Shown: positions 21,401 through 34,184, counted from the first letter of the stretch. The stretch: 64,000 nt of DNA from Luzula sylvatica (GCA_946800325.1 OX326959.1:41344908-41408907), one strand, 5' to 3'. Numbers and translations: made by a program. Notes: generated by a model from the letters alone, not told the origin.

Positions 21401-22440
21401 AATTATAATCGCTTAAAATCCAAAAATTTACAGGAGTTACATGACCAACAAAACACCTATTGATTGTGATTGGTTGGGTCCATAGTGGAACGGTTGTGTC
21501 TTCAATTTTAGCATTATCAAACGAGCCGATCATGTTAGGTTCGTCAGCAAATATCAAATTCAGCGTCGATTACTGGATGGCTTTTGTTAACTCAGTGACT
21601 ATTCCAATCTCTTTGGTTCCAAAATAGATAACAACATATATCATTTTTTCTTGTTGAACGAAATTTTTTTTTATGTTTCATGGTCAATTTTTACTGGACT
21701 AAAATGATTTTGTTTCTTTTTTTTTGCTTCTGTCGAATACAAACCACCAACAAGGTTAAAATTATGTGGGGATCCATCTGTTCTCAACTTAATTTGAGGG
21801 CAACAGCTGGGCTACCCAAATATGCCCCCACAAAGTTCTTGTATCAAAGACAAAACATATCATATTTGCATCAATTATTTCTCAAATTATTGTTTCTGGT
21901 TTGCCTAATTGGGACGAATAATATATATATTGATTATATATTCTAATAAATACACAGTTTAGGTCACAAAACAAAACAAAAATGGATGAAAAGGCAATAT
22001 GTTCATAAATTCATTTTCTAGCACTGATTCCTACGAGTAATGCTGTTGAGTACAAATTCCACACGTGAAAATTGACCCACACTTTAATTTATTCCGCTAC
22101 GTCAATTTTCTAATTGTGGAATTTAATTAGGGATTTGAATATACTTTGTCGCCCCTCAATTTGGCCACGAATCATGGGTATTGAATTCCTCTCCGTTTCC
22201 TGAATAGGATATGGATAGAGAACTCTAGTTTTGTCCAAGATATAAAAAATAAAAAAAATAAAAAAATCTTTCTTTTTTTTTAATGAAAAATTGTAAACTG
22301 TTTTGTCATGTTTTGTTTGGTTACCAATTAAAATAGACTAAATAAGGTTTTCTATTTGTTTTTTTTTTTATGAAAAAAATTATCAAATAATAAAAAAAAG
22401 AGATATTATTAAGGTCGTTCATTAAAAAATGTATTTGTCT
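21401..22440. other. AT-rich intergenic sequence
   Basis: No gene supported. A CACACGTGAA G-box-like site is at about 22060-22069, but no downstream gene is seen. Several poly-T runs. Confidence 0.45.
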
Positions 22441-22450
22441 CGTATTTATC

Positions 22451-22554
<104 letters not shown>

Positions 22555-22559
22555 ATTAT

Positions 22560-23300
22560 GGACATGTATACCTATGTGATATCGATGCGATATGACTATA
22601 TTAGTATTTAAACATGTTCGATTACCTACATAATTTTTTTATTAAACAATTATAGCTTTACAAAAAATATATACATATCTGATTATAAGAATTTAGACCT
22701 TTTGGCTTATGCATATACATTTTTGTTACAATTTATAATTTTATATTTGTTTCTTATGAAACTTTCATACCTCCATAATATGAATATTTATATTTTTATT
22801 ATCAATTTTTAGTATTTATGTTATATTTTGTTATCAATTAGTAAACGAATAGTATATGTTTTAAATTGAATTAGGTCAAGATCAGATAAATATTTGATTA
22901 TATTAAAATGTCAATCGTTTCCAATTTTCGAGTTATTCAGGTTCGAGATTCAGCTCATTTGACTTAAAGTCATTCGGCTTGTGAGTCGCACATGTTACGA
23001 ATTAATTTAGTATCATATAATTTGGGCAATAGATAGTTTGGATCATTGGCCGTTCGTTTCATGGCTCATTCATATTTTTGCTTCATATCAGATTTTGGAT
23101 CGTTCGAGTATATATAGATTCGTTTAGGTTTCAGATCATTCAGATTTCGGGATTCAGTTCTTTCATTGAATTCCGTGTTATCCGCTTTAAGTTGGGTTTC
23201 AGATTTAGATGGCTAACTTAAAAAAAAAATCGGGTCAGGTCGTTGTTGGGTATGAATAAGTCAGATTATTCGTGTGGGTCAAGTCGTTGATGGGTTTAAA
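22560..23300. other. AT-rich degenerate repeat DNA
   Basis: No gene. From about 22920 to 23290 there are many diverged copies of a TTCAGGTTCGAGATTCAG-like short motif. Confidence 0.4.
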
Positions 23301-23306
23301 GTATGT

Positions 23307-24838
23307 AGCATGCTAAAATGCCCAATTTGCACAAATAGCATGCAAGTTTTCTCAATTTGCAAAACTAGCTCTTTCATCAGAAATCCTGACAAAAGAGAAA
23401 TAACTTTCGTCATACCAACTGGCGAAATAGCTTAAAAAAGTTTTGGAGTGTTAAATCAGTATTTAGTAATGTTAACTTCGTTAAAAAATGCATACATGTC
23501 ACGTGAGTCTCGAGGAGACAATGTGTGCATGTGAGCGCGTTTTTTGAATTAACTCTTTTTCGCCAGACTCTCGAGCGAAAGAGAGGCAATTAAGTGCTGC
23601 ATGCGCCTCCTCCCTTCTTTTTTTTTCTTCTTCTCTCTTTTTTTTCTTTCTTCCGAACCAAAAGTTTTTCCTCTCAACTTCAAAAAATCGTATAAAATCG
23701 CAAAAAAATCGAAAAAGGGGTCCAAATGGTTTAGACTTAAGTAGACTGAAGAATGACATACAACCTTGCGTAAGTTGCTTTGAATGGGTAAATCAATCAT
23801 CTGTCTCGGTCCCCCCCCCCCCCCCCCCCCCCCAAGCTGCGCAGGAAGAATCTTTCAGTAATATAGTACATGATGGAGCTCGAGAAATAGAGGAGCGTAG
23901 ATCCAAATAGAAGAACATGTTTCTCCTCTCTTTGGTAAGATTATTTACTCTTTTACATTCAAAAATTAATAGTTAATTTAATAAGGGTTTAGAGTAATTT
24001 TTGGTAATAAATAATTAGTTTTTAGTTAGTTTGGTTGATAATTAGGGTTTAGAGTAATTTAATTAGCTTGATTAGTTTGATTTATTAGGTAATTTGTTTT
24101 CTTTTTCAATTCTTTTTTAACATATGTTAATGTTGTTTGTTTTCAATATTTTCGGTTTAGGGTAACAAAACTACTTATTACTAATTAGTTTAATATTTAT
24201 TTAGAAATATTTAAAAATTAGTTTAATACTTACTAATTTTTAGAAAAAAAATGATATTCTCGGATTATTTTTTAATTTTTTAATATATTTATCTTTATCA
24301 GTATTATATTTATTATATTATTAATATTATTATATTTATTATAATTTTCAGAAAATAAAATTAATATTATATTTTTCAGTAAATAATTATTTATTTAATT
24401 CTTACATTGAAATATTATTTAATTATTATATTATAAAATTATTTATTATTATTATATTATTTAATTATTATAGGCCTATTTATTATTATTATTTATTTAT
24501 TAACATTATAATATTATTTAATTATTGATTATTAGTTATTGATTATCAATTATTTTATTATATTATTACAATATAACATTATTTTGTCTGTTTTTATTAT
24601 TATTTACAATTAGTACATTATTATTGTTTAATTTACTATTAAATATTATTATTATATTATACTTTTTTTTGGTTAACCTTGGTTAACCTTAACAGCAATC
24701 AACACTTATTAATATCTCTAAATCTCTTTAAAATCTTTCGCTCTTTTGCCAAACTTTCTAACGAAAGAGCTAGTTTCTCAAATTGAGAAACTGACATGTC
24801 ACATGTCATTTGTGCAAATTGGAATTTTTTTAGATGCT
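23307..24838. mobile_element. Inverted-repeat element (CGAAAG family), about 1.5 kb
   Basis: The left end (23307-23403, 'tagcatgctaaaat..caatttgcacaaat..ctagctctttc') is the reverse complement, with mismatches, of the right end (24733-24838). Both ends carry AGCTCTTTC..CGAAAG motifs like the fold-back element at 18-20 kb, so they may be related. The inside is TA-rich and noncoding. No clear target duplication. Confidence 0.65.
23811..23833. repeat. Poly-C run (23 bases)
   Basis: Uninterrupted C tract inside the 23.3-24.8 kb element. Confidence 0.95.
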
Positions 24839-24839
24839 A

Positions 24840-25310
24840 AAATAAAAGAATCCACTTAATTACATGTATGTATCTTTCAAAATTGAAAGGTACCATAAAA
24901 CAGAAAACATGTCCACGTGAGAAAACGATGTACAAGAAAGTGAATATGAATAATGATTTGCTTTAGCAAGTGATAATTCACATTTAAAAAGAAAAAAAAC
25001 TAATAAATACAGTCAAACTTGTTGCACAATTATGTGGTGCATATCAAATAAAACATCGATTTCTAAGAGAAAGAAAAAGAGAAACACGTTCATGTGATCA
25101 TAAAGTGATCTTGTACTAAGGATAGTTGATTCTATCTATATATTCCATGTTCTATATTTCTTTTTTTTATTTAATGAATAAGAACCAAACAACGAAATAA
25201 CAAAAAGTTGTTTCGCTTTAAGTCTCTAGTGGTAATCACAAGTTCACAACGTCAATATTTCATTTTTTAAACAATAACACACTTTACAGTTGTGAATATA
25301 TAAACTTTTT
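24840..25310. other. AT-rich intergenic sequence
   Basis: No gene or element end recognised. Confidence 0.45.
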
Positions 25311-25311
25311 T

Positions 25312-25455
25312 TTGAATAGTACACAAACAATTGTTAGTCGTTATTGATACGTATATTTTTTTTATTATATTGTCACTAGAATTCGAACTCATAATCTATC
25401 CAACATAAGATTTTATCGTGCAAAACACTCAAATCAACTCAGTCATGGAGCCATA
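25312..25455 (-). mobile_element. tRNA-derived SINE (same family as 21233)
   Basis: On the reverse strand: GGCTCCATGACTGAGTTGAT.. (head), a B-box-like GAGTTCGAATTC, then a tail with TACTATTCAAAAAAAA. It lines up with the SINE at 21233-21383 over its length. Flank duplications are not clear. Confidence 0.75.
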
Positions 25456-25798
25456 ATTATGTATATATAGTTAAAAATGTATTTATTTTATGCAACTATT
25501 TTGAAATTAATTAGGTTATTGTTAAGGTTAAATTCATGTAAATATGAATGTAAGCATGCAGATTATTTTTTTCTATTTTGAAATGAATTATGGATTATGG
25601 ATTGTGGTCATGTGCAACCTATACCTTCTTGCATTTATTCTTCACCTTTTCTAGCACGGTTGTCTTTCACTCTTGATTGCCAGGGCAAGAAGACAAAAGA
25701 GTCTTATTGGATTTATTTTTATACGGGCGGTTGATGGGTCGGGTTCAAGCATTATAACATTCAAATTCAGAAAGGCAAAACTAAAATCATTATCGAAC

Positions 25799-25912
25799 CT
25801 AGTTGGTTGAGTGTGAGACACACAAAATCATATGTTGTGTGAGGTTGTGGTTCGATCTCAGTTGACATCAATGGATGAATGACATAAAAATATTTTTTAT
25901 TTATTATAAAAA
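25799..25912 (+). mobile_element. Short tRNA-derived SINE with target duplication
   Basis: 114 bp: CTAGTTGGTTGAGTGTGAG (A-box-like), GTGGTTCGATCTCAG (B-box-like), then an A-rich end. It is flanked by AAAATCATTATCGAAC (25783-25798) and AAAATCATTATGGAAC (25913-25928). Confidence 0.8.
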
Positions 25913-25929
25913 AAAATCATTATGGAACG

Positions 25930-26315
25930 AAAATTTCAATTGCAAATTCAAACAAATTAGTTACGAGGATTTCAAATAGAATTCAAAACTAAAATCATTA
26001 TTGAACGACTCGTTTATAATCTGTTTAACTTAAAACTCAAAATTAATCGAGATTGGATGAAAGAAATCTTCCATAACACTTTAAACTTCCTTTCTCTTCC
26101 ATTTAAAACGTGATTCATCATAGTTTTGCTCTTATACCAATTGTTAGGACGACACAATACGATACAGCCCCGATTCTCGTAAATCCCGTAATAAATATGT
26201 GAATTTTACAGAATAACCGTAAAACAGAAGCTACCTTAAACCGTATAGGGAATCATACCAAATCCATTCCGAACTGATGTTGCATGAACACCTTATTTGC
26301 ATTCATGAAGACTTA
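25930..26315. other. Intergenic, nothing recognised
   Basis: No supportable feature in this stretch. Confidence 0.45.
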
Positions 26316-26844
26316 GTTGCAAGTAGGGGTGTCAACGATTCGGATCCGGTTCGAATAGTGGTCATACCAGATCCATATCCATATTATTTTTCGGATACGG
26401 ATACGGATACGGAATTACCCGGATCCGAATACGGATCCGGATACGGAATTACCCGGATCCGAATAAGGTTCGGACAGCAAACGGATACGGATACGGTTCG
26501 GATATTATCCGATACAGATACGGTTCTTTTTCGGATATTAAAACGGATACTATGTTATGATAACATAACTTATTTTTTAACTATAAATATGAATGTTTTA
26601 AATAGCGTGTAGCGGCACGCAGCGTTTTTGACGTTTAATTTAGCAGTTAGCGTTAGCGGACGATATAGCGCCGCTTCACCATCGCAGCGGAGTTTGATCA
26701 AAATTATTATTTTTATAATACTACAATATGCATATAAATATAATTTAGCAGCCCAATATTATAAATAAAATTATATCAAATGCTTATTTATATCAATCTC
26801 ACAAACTAACATAAATTAAAAAAATTCATCTCTAAGAAAAATAT

Positions 26845-26961
26845 ATTATTATTATTATTATTATTATTATCATTATTATTACTACTTTTATTTTTATTTT
26901 ATTATTATATTATTGTAGTTATAATAATGCTAATAATAGTTGTTGTTGATCTTATTCTTCC

Positions 26962-27035
<74 letters not shown>

Positions 27036-27110
27036 TGATTATTATTATTGTTATTATTATAATAATTATTATTATTATAATTATTATTATTATAATTATA
27101 ATAATAATTA

Positions 27111-27148
<38 letters not shown>

Positions 27149-27191
27149 ATAATAATAATTACTATTATTATTTTTATTGTTATTGTTATTG

Positions 27192-27228
<37 letters not shown>

Positions 27229-27442
27229 TACTATTTAATAACAACAATTATTATTGTTGAATAATAATATTAAATATTGTTACTATTATTATTATTATTA
27301 TTATTGTTATTATTATTTAATACCAATAATAATAATAATAATTATTATTAGTATTATTATTTATTACTATTACTATTATTCAATAACAATTATTATTATT
27401 GTGTAATGATAATAATGATTATTTTTATTGTTATTATTATGT
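26845..27442. repeat. (ATT)n/(TAA)n microsatellite with strand switches
   Basis: About 600 bp that alternates between ATT and TAA runs, so parts can fold into long hairpins. The poly-Ile and poly-Asn reading frames across it are not genes. It resumes at 28506-28692 after the solo LTR. Confidence 0.95.
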
Positions 27443-27447
27443 AATAA

Positions 27448-28505
27448 TGAAGAAAATACAGTTTTGGATCAACGCTAAAATGGTACGTAAAAGGACAAAG
27501 AACGTACGCGTTCGTGGGCATAAGAAACAGTTTTAGTAAAACTGGCATAACTTTCAGATAACGACTCCAATTTGAATGGTTCAAATTGTCTTAGATAGAT
27601 ACTGCGATTATCTAGAACTTTCATGAAGAAATATATTTCATTTGAGCGAAGTATCAGGGTCGTTTTAATGGAATACCGAAAGGGTGCGACAGTTTGACAT
27701 ACAGTTAGTAAAATCATCATAACTTTCGTATCCGAACACCATTTGGGCTGGGCCAAATTTGGTTGGAAAGATAATAAGATTATCTACAACTGCCGTGAAG
27801 GTTTGAAATCGGTTGGAAAGATTTAACAATTTCGTTTCAACAGAATACTGAAAGGGTGTATGCAGTTTTCGGTTTGAAAAGGTGTATAGTAAATATACAT
27901 ACCTTTCGGCCCATCCTTATCATATATATAGGATATTTCTCTCTGCTCTAAGAGATCAATTGAACTCTAATTGAATCCAGAAATTAGAGAGACTCTTATC
28001 AAGGAATTGAAAGAGTGCGAAGAGAAAGAGAGAAAGAGAAAAGAGGAGAAAAGAGTTTTCTCCGTCTAGAGAATCGAAAGCAATCATGCAAGTTCGCCGG
28101 TGCATCATCTAGGCAGGTGCATCCGTGACCGAGGTTCTACGACTCACGGTGGACACGAGTAGAGGAGTTCGCACTTTGTAGCTCTTCGTTTGTGATCAAA
28201 CCGGAGAAGTAAAGGAGTGAAAGGCTGTGGAAGCGTGTGGACACGGGACGCACGAAGACAATCGGAGGCGTGTCAAGACAGTGGGAGACGTGTGGTATGG
28301 GACGCACGGGCTAGTCACCAACGTGACACCGAAGAAGAGAAGGATGCGAGTGATCAACCCGTCATGCGTGATCAATTTCACGCTGGTAATCGTCTATCCT
28401 ACTTTGCATCGTACCTTCGATATCGAAGCGTGATCTCGGGATTTGGGAACCGGACCGGGCCTTCATATCCACTACGCGGGCCCGGGGACGGGACAATTCC
28501 CTTCA
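27448..28505 (+). mobile_element. Solo LTR (family 2) in the microsatellite
   Basis: 1058 bp from TGAAGAAAAT to ..CCCTTCA, matching the family-2 LTRs: the 'gaacgtacgcgttcgtggg' block, ATATATAGGATATTTCTCTC TATA region, 'gttcgccggtgcatc', and a GGGCCCG-rich end. It is flanked by AATAA (27443-27447 and 28506-28510). The duplication lies in TAA repeats, so it could match by chance. The internal part and second LTR are absent, as after LTR-LTR recombination. Confidence 0.85.
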
Positions 28506-29263
28506 AATAACAATAATAATAATAATAATAATTATTATTATTATTATTATTATTTCTACTATTACTATTATTATTACATTATTATTTTATTATTATTTTT
28601 ATTATTACTATTCTTATTATTAGTTTTAACATTATTACGATTTTTACTATAATAATAATAACAACAACAACAACAACAATAATAATAATAATAATCACGC
28701 TATAGCACCGCTACGGCCGCTATATTTGAACGTTTCATGCTATAGCATTCCGCTATAGCGTTGCAGCGGAACAAAACTCTACAGAGCTAAATTCCGAAAC
28801 GATGCAGCGTTTACCTCCTAAAATCCGCTATAGCGTTGCTGAAACGCCGGTATTTAAAACACTGATAAATATATATAATTTGTGACATGAACGATATATA
28901 TGATTATATTTAAACGTGATATTAACGATTGTGATTTTAAATCGCTCAGAAATTATTAATTTATATAGGATTTTTCAAATAATATAAAATAACATACATA
29001 AAAAATATATATAATATACGGATCCTGATATTCGAATCCGATTTCGAGTATCCGGATCCTAAAAATACCCGGATCCGGGACACCGATCCGGTCTTGACAC
29101 CAAAACCAAATATCGGATCCGGTTCCGGATCCAAAAATCAGTAACCATATCCATATCCTGATCCACTCAGATCCAGATATTTTTTTCGAATCCGGATATT
29201 TCTCCGGATATGGTTCGGGGCGGTTCAAGCAATATCCACACCATTGACACCCCTAGTTGCAAG

Positions 29264-30070
29264 AAATTGATTCCAAATAATTTATAATGTACATTTTAGA
29301 GTCATTTGATTTTCTCTAAAGGGTATCTATTTTATTTTAATGGGACAAATTAGAGAATGATAACATATCATGTGTATTTGAAATCAAATTTGCTTTTATA
29401 AACAAAAGATATCTTATCTTAAGAGACATACTTTGTGTGTCTCCTAATGTGAATTTTATAATTCAACCCATCATAGAAAATAGAAACATATGACCCACAA
29501 CATAATTGACACATTATTATAACTAAAATTGATCATTTTATTTTAAACATATAAATTGCCGTATTATAATATATACATATTATACATATAAGTTCAACGT
29601 TGGAATAATATTCCAACAAACTAAACAATAAAATTTACATTATTATACTTATAAAATACGCTGCAATCATTAGTTATAGAGATTGATCATCGAAATTAGA
29701 ATAATGTTCCAACATTTTATAATTGGACAAGGTCTCATTTTGACCCTATATAGATCTGTCCGACCTGAATTTGCTCTCAAATTAGAAAATAGAAAGTGTT
29801 CTTCGTTTTCTTTTTATGACGAAAACATGTAGGTATGTCACTGAATTTCACGTAAACACGTTAAAAACATCATAATTTATATATAACCCTCGAAAACATG
29901 AAATTTGGCACATATCATTTCAAAAAACTAAAATTTGTCAATGGATCCGTAACTCAATTGGTTGAGTGTTTGACACAAAAAATCTGTAGAATGAATCAGA
30001 AAGAGAAAGATCAGGTGAGAATATCATATATAATCACCACCATTAATGCAGGATCAATGAGTATCAAAAA
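29264..30070. other. AT-rich intergenic; SINE head scrap
   Basis: No gene. At about 29940-29985, 'ggatccgtaactcaattggttgagtgtttgacac' resembles the start of the SINE at 25799 without its B-box. Confidence 0.4.
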
Positions 30071-30089
30071 CTGCTAATCTGGAATTTGG

Positions 30090-30290
30090 ATCACGGTCTG
30101 TCATGACGCACAATATGGTGCGTCGTGACGGACGTGTCACGAGTACTAGATCTAACCGTTATACTTGTGCTCCGTCATGACGGACATGACAGTCCGTCAT
30201 GAGGCACATAATAGTGTGTCATAACGCTATACTCATAGATTGGTATGTACAGGATTACACTAGTGTGCGTCATGACGGACCGTATGGTGC
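30090..30290. repeat. GTCATGAC palindrome array
   Basis: About seven perfect or near copies of CCGTCATGACGG / GTGCGTCATGACGGAC in 200 bp with 15-40 bp spacers. The layout is like the TTCGAACGAA arrays but the core differs. No LTR or primer site is recognised beside it. Confidence 0.75.
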
Positions 30291-30441
30291 AATCTACTAG
30301 TTGATATGTAACTGTATTTCTGTCAGATTTGCATAATCTTATTATGCATCCAACCGTGGCCCATGGGCCGTTAAAAAAATAAAAAATTTACATTTCCCCA
30401 AAATTTCCCCAAACACACTTTATTTTTTGTTTATCACCTCT

Positions 30442-30992
30442 GTTGCACGGATATGGATACGAGTATCGTATCCGATACGATACGGATACAGCAATATGGC
30501 AATTTTCAAAAAATCACGGATATGAATACGGCTATATAGTTATTATTTTAATAGATTTATTTTATATATAATTAATAAAATTATTTATTAATTAAATGAT
30601 AAATTAATAATATTTTAAAATTAAATATCATGACAATAAATAAAATCAAGCTAACAATACAAATATCATAAAAATATCCTAATTTATTCTAGAAGTATCT
30701 TAAAATTAATTTTTAAGTATCCTAGAGTCTTCTATATAATTTATTTAAAAATATTATAGGCCAAAATATATAATGGGCCGAAGTATCATAAATAGAGTAT
30801 CACAGCCGTATCATGAACGTATCACCGCCGTATCCTGCCGTATCCCCGTCATATTCGAAAAAAATAAATATTAAAATAATTAGATACACCACGTGGCGCA
30901 TCCCATACGTATCCGAGCCGTATCGTATCTGTATCCGTATCTGATACCCGTATCCTCATGATACTTCTGCATTTTTGAAGTATCCACGTAAC
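30442..30992. mobile_element. GGATACG inverted-end element, second copy
   Basis: Left end GTTGCACGGATATGGATACG, right end (reverse complement) GTTACGTGGATACTTCAAAA. Same end type as 16630-17426 but a different AT-rich interior. No exact target duplication is visible. No coding sequence. Confidence 0.65.
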
Positions 30993-31080
30993 ACAGATTA
31001 TCACACATTATTAACATGATAATTCAAAAATACATAATTAAAAATGAATTAATATTAATTTAAATTTAGTAATCCAAATA

Positions 31081-31299
31081 GCCAACTAGAGTTAGCCTAG
31101 TTGGTCACACCTCTTGGCTAGGGAGCGAGAGGTGTGGGGTTCGATTTCCGACGGGGACACTGGATTATAGATTAAAATGTTTAATGAGTGAATAGAGTGT
31201 GTGGCCTACGGGTTTGTAATAAAAAAATAAAAAAATAAAAAAAACAGGAGATTGTGTTTGGAAGGGGGACTTTGAGCCCTCTCCGAATTTACTCAAAAA
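31081..31299 (+). mobile_element. tRNA-derived SINE with 19-bp target duplication
   Basis: 219 bp: A-box-like TAGCCTAGTTGG, B-box GGTTCGATTTCC, a body with 'ggcctacgggtttgta', and an A-rich tail. It is flanked by AAATTTAGTAATCCAAATA at 31062-31080 and 31300-31318 (perfect). The perfect duplication suggests a fairly recent insertion. A reverse copy lies at about 60829-61020. Confidence 0.92.
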
Positions 31300-31318
31300 A
31301 AATTTAGTAATCCAAATA

Positions 31319-33000
31319 AATATTAACTAATTGGTATTTATATAATATGTGTTAATTATTATGTTGATTAAATGTACTGACTAGAATATAGAGAATGTAG
31401 GGGTAAAATTTGAGGACATGTATTAGTTACATGTATAATATTTTTACCTGGTCTATAAAACCCGGTGTTTTACACTGTTTAATTTTCCTTGGTTAATTAT
31501 ATGATTTATTCTAGTTAATCTACCGGGTTGTTGATATCGGGTTTTTTAAATCACTTTTGAATTAATTTTTGAATTAATTTTGAAATATTTTTAAAAACTG
31601 GTTTACTTTTCGAACAAAATTCTACACAGAGAAATGCTCCTTGAATATAAGCAGCGTTTGCCCAAAGCCCTTTGGGCGGAGAGACTGGCCAAATGGCTTC
31701 TCAGCCTTACGATTTATCATGATTAATCAGGCTTGATTAATTCTAACAGCCAGTTAACTCTGTTTTCATTTGTTTTGGAAAGAAATCATCTAAATCTCTC
31801 TCTTCCCTTATTTTGGAAATGATAGCAAAAATAGAAATCAGCCTATCCTTCTCTTTCTTCCCATCATTCTCTCTCTCTTTCCAGTAACTCCTTCACCTCC
31901 TAATTCAATTTTATAGATGATACTATTACATGAGTATCTCTCTTCTTCTTAACTTGATCTGTTTGTGATTAAGTTTAGTTTAACCTCTATCTTAAGATTC
32001 GAAGAAACAACATATTGTTGTTCATGCAATAATTAAGGAATCAGTTTAATTTAACTTCTGATTCTTTAGTTGATTTCAAATTTTGTTCAATTGTTAATCT
32101 AATTTGTTGTTTATTTAGGTTTTTCAAAATAGTTTTCTCAAATAATAGTTTTTTGGTTTGCATTGTCTGTATAATTTTACACAGTTTTGTTATGGACCAA
32201 CCTTATTATTGTTTGTGTACCTTTTTACATTATGGTATATGAACCAAAGATGATTGATTGAATGCTATGATTTTAAGACAAAAAACCTTCAAAGTGGATT
32301 TTCTGATTTACCATGTACAAGAAGTATACACAATCATATAATTATATGAATTTTTCATTCATATTCCAAGAAGGCAAGTTGAACCTATTAATCAGATAGA
32401 TGAACAATGTATCCATAATGCGATTATACGGAACATAATTAATCCACTCACTGATACAACTTACGAGTATTTGTATTGCTTCATAAATCGAAATTTTAAA
32501 CTTTGCATCCATCCAAATTCAGAACATACATCCAAATTTCTGTACTTATTCATATAATAATCTTATTACCAAATACATACACAATACACCCATAATCAAA
32601 CATATAACATATAAGCCTGCATTCAAATTCTTTTACCCCCACGTTACACAAATTAAGTTTAGCAACTTAGCTGCATATCCACTGGTACCACCCATGCATA
32701 CCTTTGTGTTCGCTGTAAAGACTCGGATAATGGAAATTGAAATTTTATCAAATTTCTTAAATGAATATTTGTCCCAAATAATAAAACTCAAACTAAATAA
32801 AATTTATGTTAAAATCACAAAATCTTTTTGAAGTTTGTGTGGTCATGTTGAAAATACAACCACCATGCCAGTACAATATCGGGAAACTGATTTATTTTCG
32901 AAGGAAGACACACGCGAACCGGAAAGAGAGAGGAGATTCATTTCCCTTTTTGAACGAGAAGGAGATGACGACTTTCTATTTTCACCAAACGGAAGAATTA
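31319..33000. other. Intergenic; possible decayed LTR at 31440-32000
   Basis: No gene. A CTATAAAACCCGG TATA-like site at about 31453, then a GC-richer patch ('gcccaaagccctttgggcgg', 31659-31678) and CT-rich sequence resemble an LTR promoter and R region, but no ends or primer site were found. Confidence 0.3.
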
Positions 33001-33015
33001 ACAGAAAAGTTAATG

Positions 33016-33751
33016 GGGTAGTGATATCGACAGGAAATAGTTTTACTTGCTACAGGAAAATTAATTTGAAATGACTAACTTACCCTTGTAAATGATTATA
33101 TATAATTTGGAAAGAATCTAAATATATGTGTCTAGAGAAAAATTAGAAAGTTTTAATCATGATAATTATAAACAAAATCAATGAAAATCAGAATTTAAAA
33201 ACATCCTATTTGGTAGTAATTCCTAACTACAGTTAAAAATTATTTTTTTCCTACCTCCATTACTTGGACCCTCTTAGTCAAACTTCATCTTCTTGATCTT
33301 CAATAACTCAAGAATTAAATTATGATTTTTGGAAGGATTGTGTGATTTTTTATGTTGCATCAGGTACACGTATTTTTATTCTATAAAATTTGTTGCACTT
33401 TGAGATATTTTTTTCTTGTACTCGAAATCAAGTTCTATTTTCTTGATCAATTTTTTTTCACTAAACACATGAATTCTAATAATTCAATGCAACATGTTGG
33501 TGAAAGTAACACGGATCCCGAGCTTGTGACAATATTTTTTTTCATTTTTAAGTTGATAGAATTCAATGCCACGAGTTTAGAAAAAATAAATATAAGGATC
33601 ACATCATTCCAATTATACATCATTTAAATCTTCACGTGACACATAATATTTCACTTTCCAAATTATATATAATCATTTACAAGGGTAAATTAGTCATTTC
33701 AAATTAATTTTTCTGTAGCAAGTAAACTATTTCCTGTCGATATCACTACCC
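33016..33751. mobile_element. Mutator-type MITE with 9-bp target duplication
   Basis: 736 bp with inverted ends of about 100 bp starting GGGTAGTGATATCGACAGG. It is flanked by AAGTTAATG at 33007-33015 and 33752-33760. AT-rich inside, no real coding sequence. Confidence 0.92.
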
Positions 33752-34098
33752 AAGTTAATGTCAATCAATCAAAAATTCATCATGATTAAATTGAATGGTA
33801 GATATGATATTTGGACACCTTCTTTCCCAAAGACCCTTCTGAGTTCTGAGTGCTACATTTCCAATTTTGTAAGGGATGCATAAAATTCCACCTATTAATT
33901 TTGTTATCACTGTAAATGGTAAATTTAAGACCCTACTTGTCATGGCTGCAAAATATATTTGGCATTAAAATAGTCATATATATAAGTGATTCGGGACATA
34001 TATTTCTATCTTCCTTATCAAACAAAACCAGAACGCTGGTAAGAGAAAATATCTAATTGAGTACAAATTAATATTTATAGTACAAACAAAGCAACATT

Positions 34099-34170
34099 GG
34101 TCCCATGGTCTAGTGGTTAGGACATTGGACTCTGAATCCAGTAACCCGAGTTCAAGTCTCGGTGGGACCT
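34099..34170 (+). tRNA. tRNA-Gln (anticodon CTG)
   Basis: 72 bases that fold as a full cloverleaf without an intron: acceptor GGTCCCA/TGGGACC with discriminator T, D arm GTCT..GGAC, anticodon stem TTGGA/TCCAG with loop CTCTGAA (anticodon CTG), and T arm CCGAG-TTCAAGT-CTCGG. Internal A and B boxes are intact. A ten-T run (34175-34184) four bases downstream fits RNA polymerase III termination. The CCA end is not encoded, as in nuclear genes. It looks functional. Confidence 0.96.
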
Positions 34171-34174
34171 TACA

Positions 34175-34184
34175 TTTTTTTTTT
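34175..34184 (+). terminator. Pol III terminator of tRNA-Gln
   Basis: Run of ten T residues starting four bases after the discriminator base. Confidence 0.9.

Larger units (their letters stand above)
26591..28864. mobile_element. hAT-type nonautonomous element, inner (8-bp TSD), carrying (TAA)n
   Basis: Ends GAATGTTTTAAATA and (reverse complement) CAGTGTTTTAAATA, with CGCTATAGCG-type subterminal motifs, flanked by ATAAATAT at 26583-26590 and 28865-28872. Inside is a long (ATT)n/(TAA)n region. A partial second copy at 48165-48927 carries the same left-hand sequence ('ttcatctctaagaaaaatat') and microsatellite, so the microsatellite travels with the element. Confidence 0.85.
26324..29255. mobile_element. 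hAT-type nonautonomous element, outer (8-bp TSD)
   Basis: Perfect 12-bp inverted ends TAGGGGTGTCAA / TTGACACCCCTA and a perfect 8-bp duplication GTTGCAAG (26316-26323 and 29256-29263). The subterminal DNA is rich in GGATACGGATCCGG-type repeats on both sides. There is no transposase frame, so movement would need an hAT transposase elsewhere. Most of its length is a second hAT element and the microsatellite and LTR inside that. Confidence 0.92.

Noticed and set aside
26927..27247. Poly-isoleucine and poly-asparagine frames
   Set aside because: Pure translation of the TAA/ATT microsatellite on both strands.
31081..31160. Possible tRNA genes at the SINE heads (21.3, 25.4, 25.8, 31.1, 61.0 kb)
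   Set aside because: B-box words are present but there is no cloverleaf; body, A-rich tail and target duplications mark SINEs.
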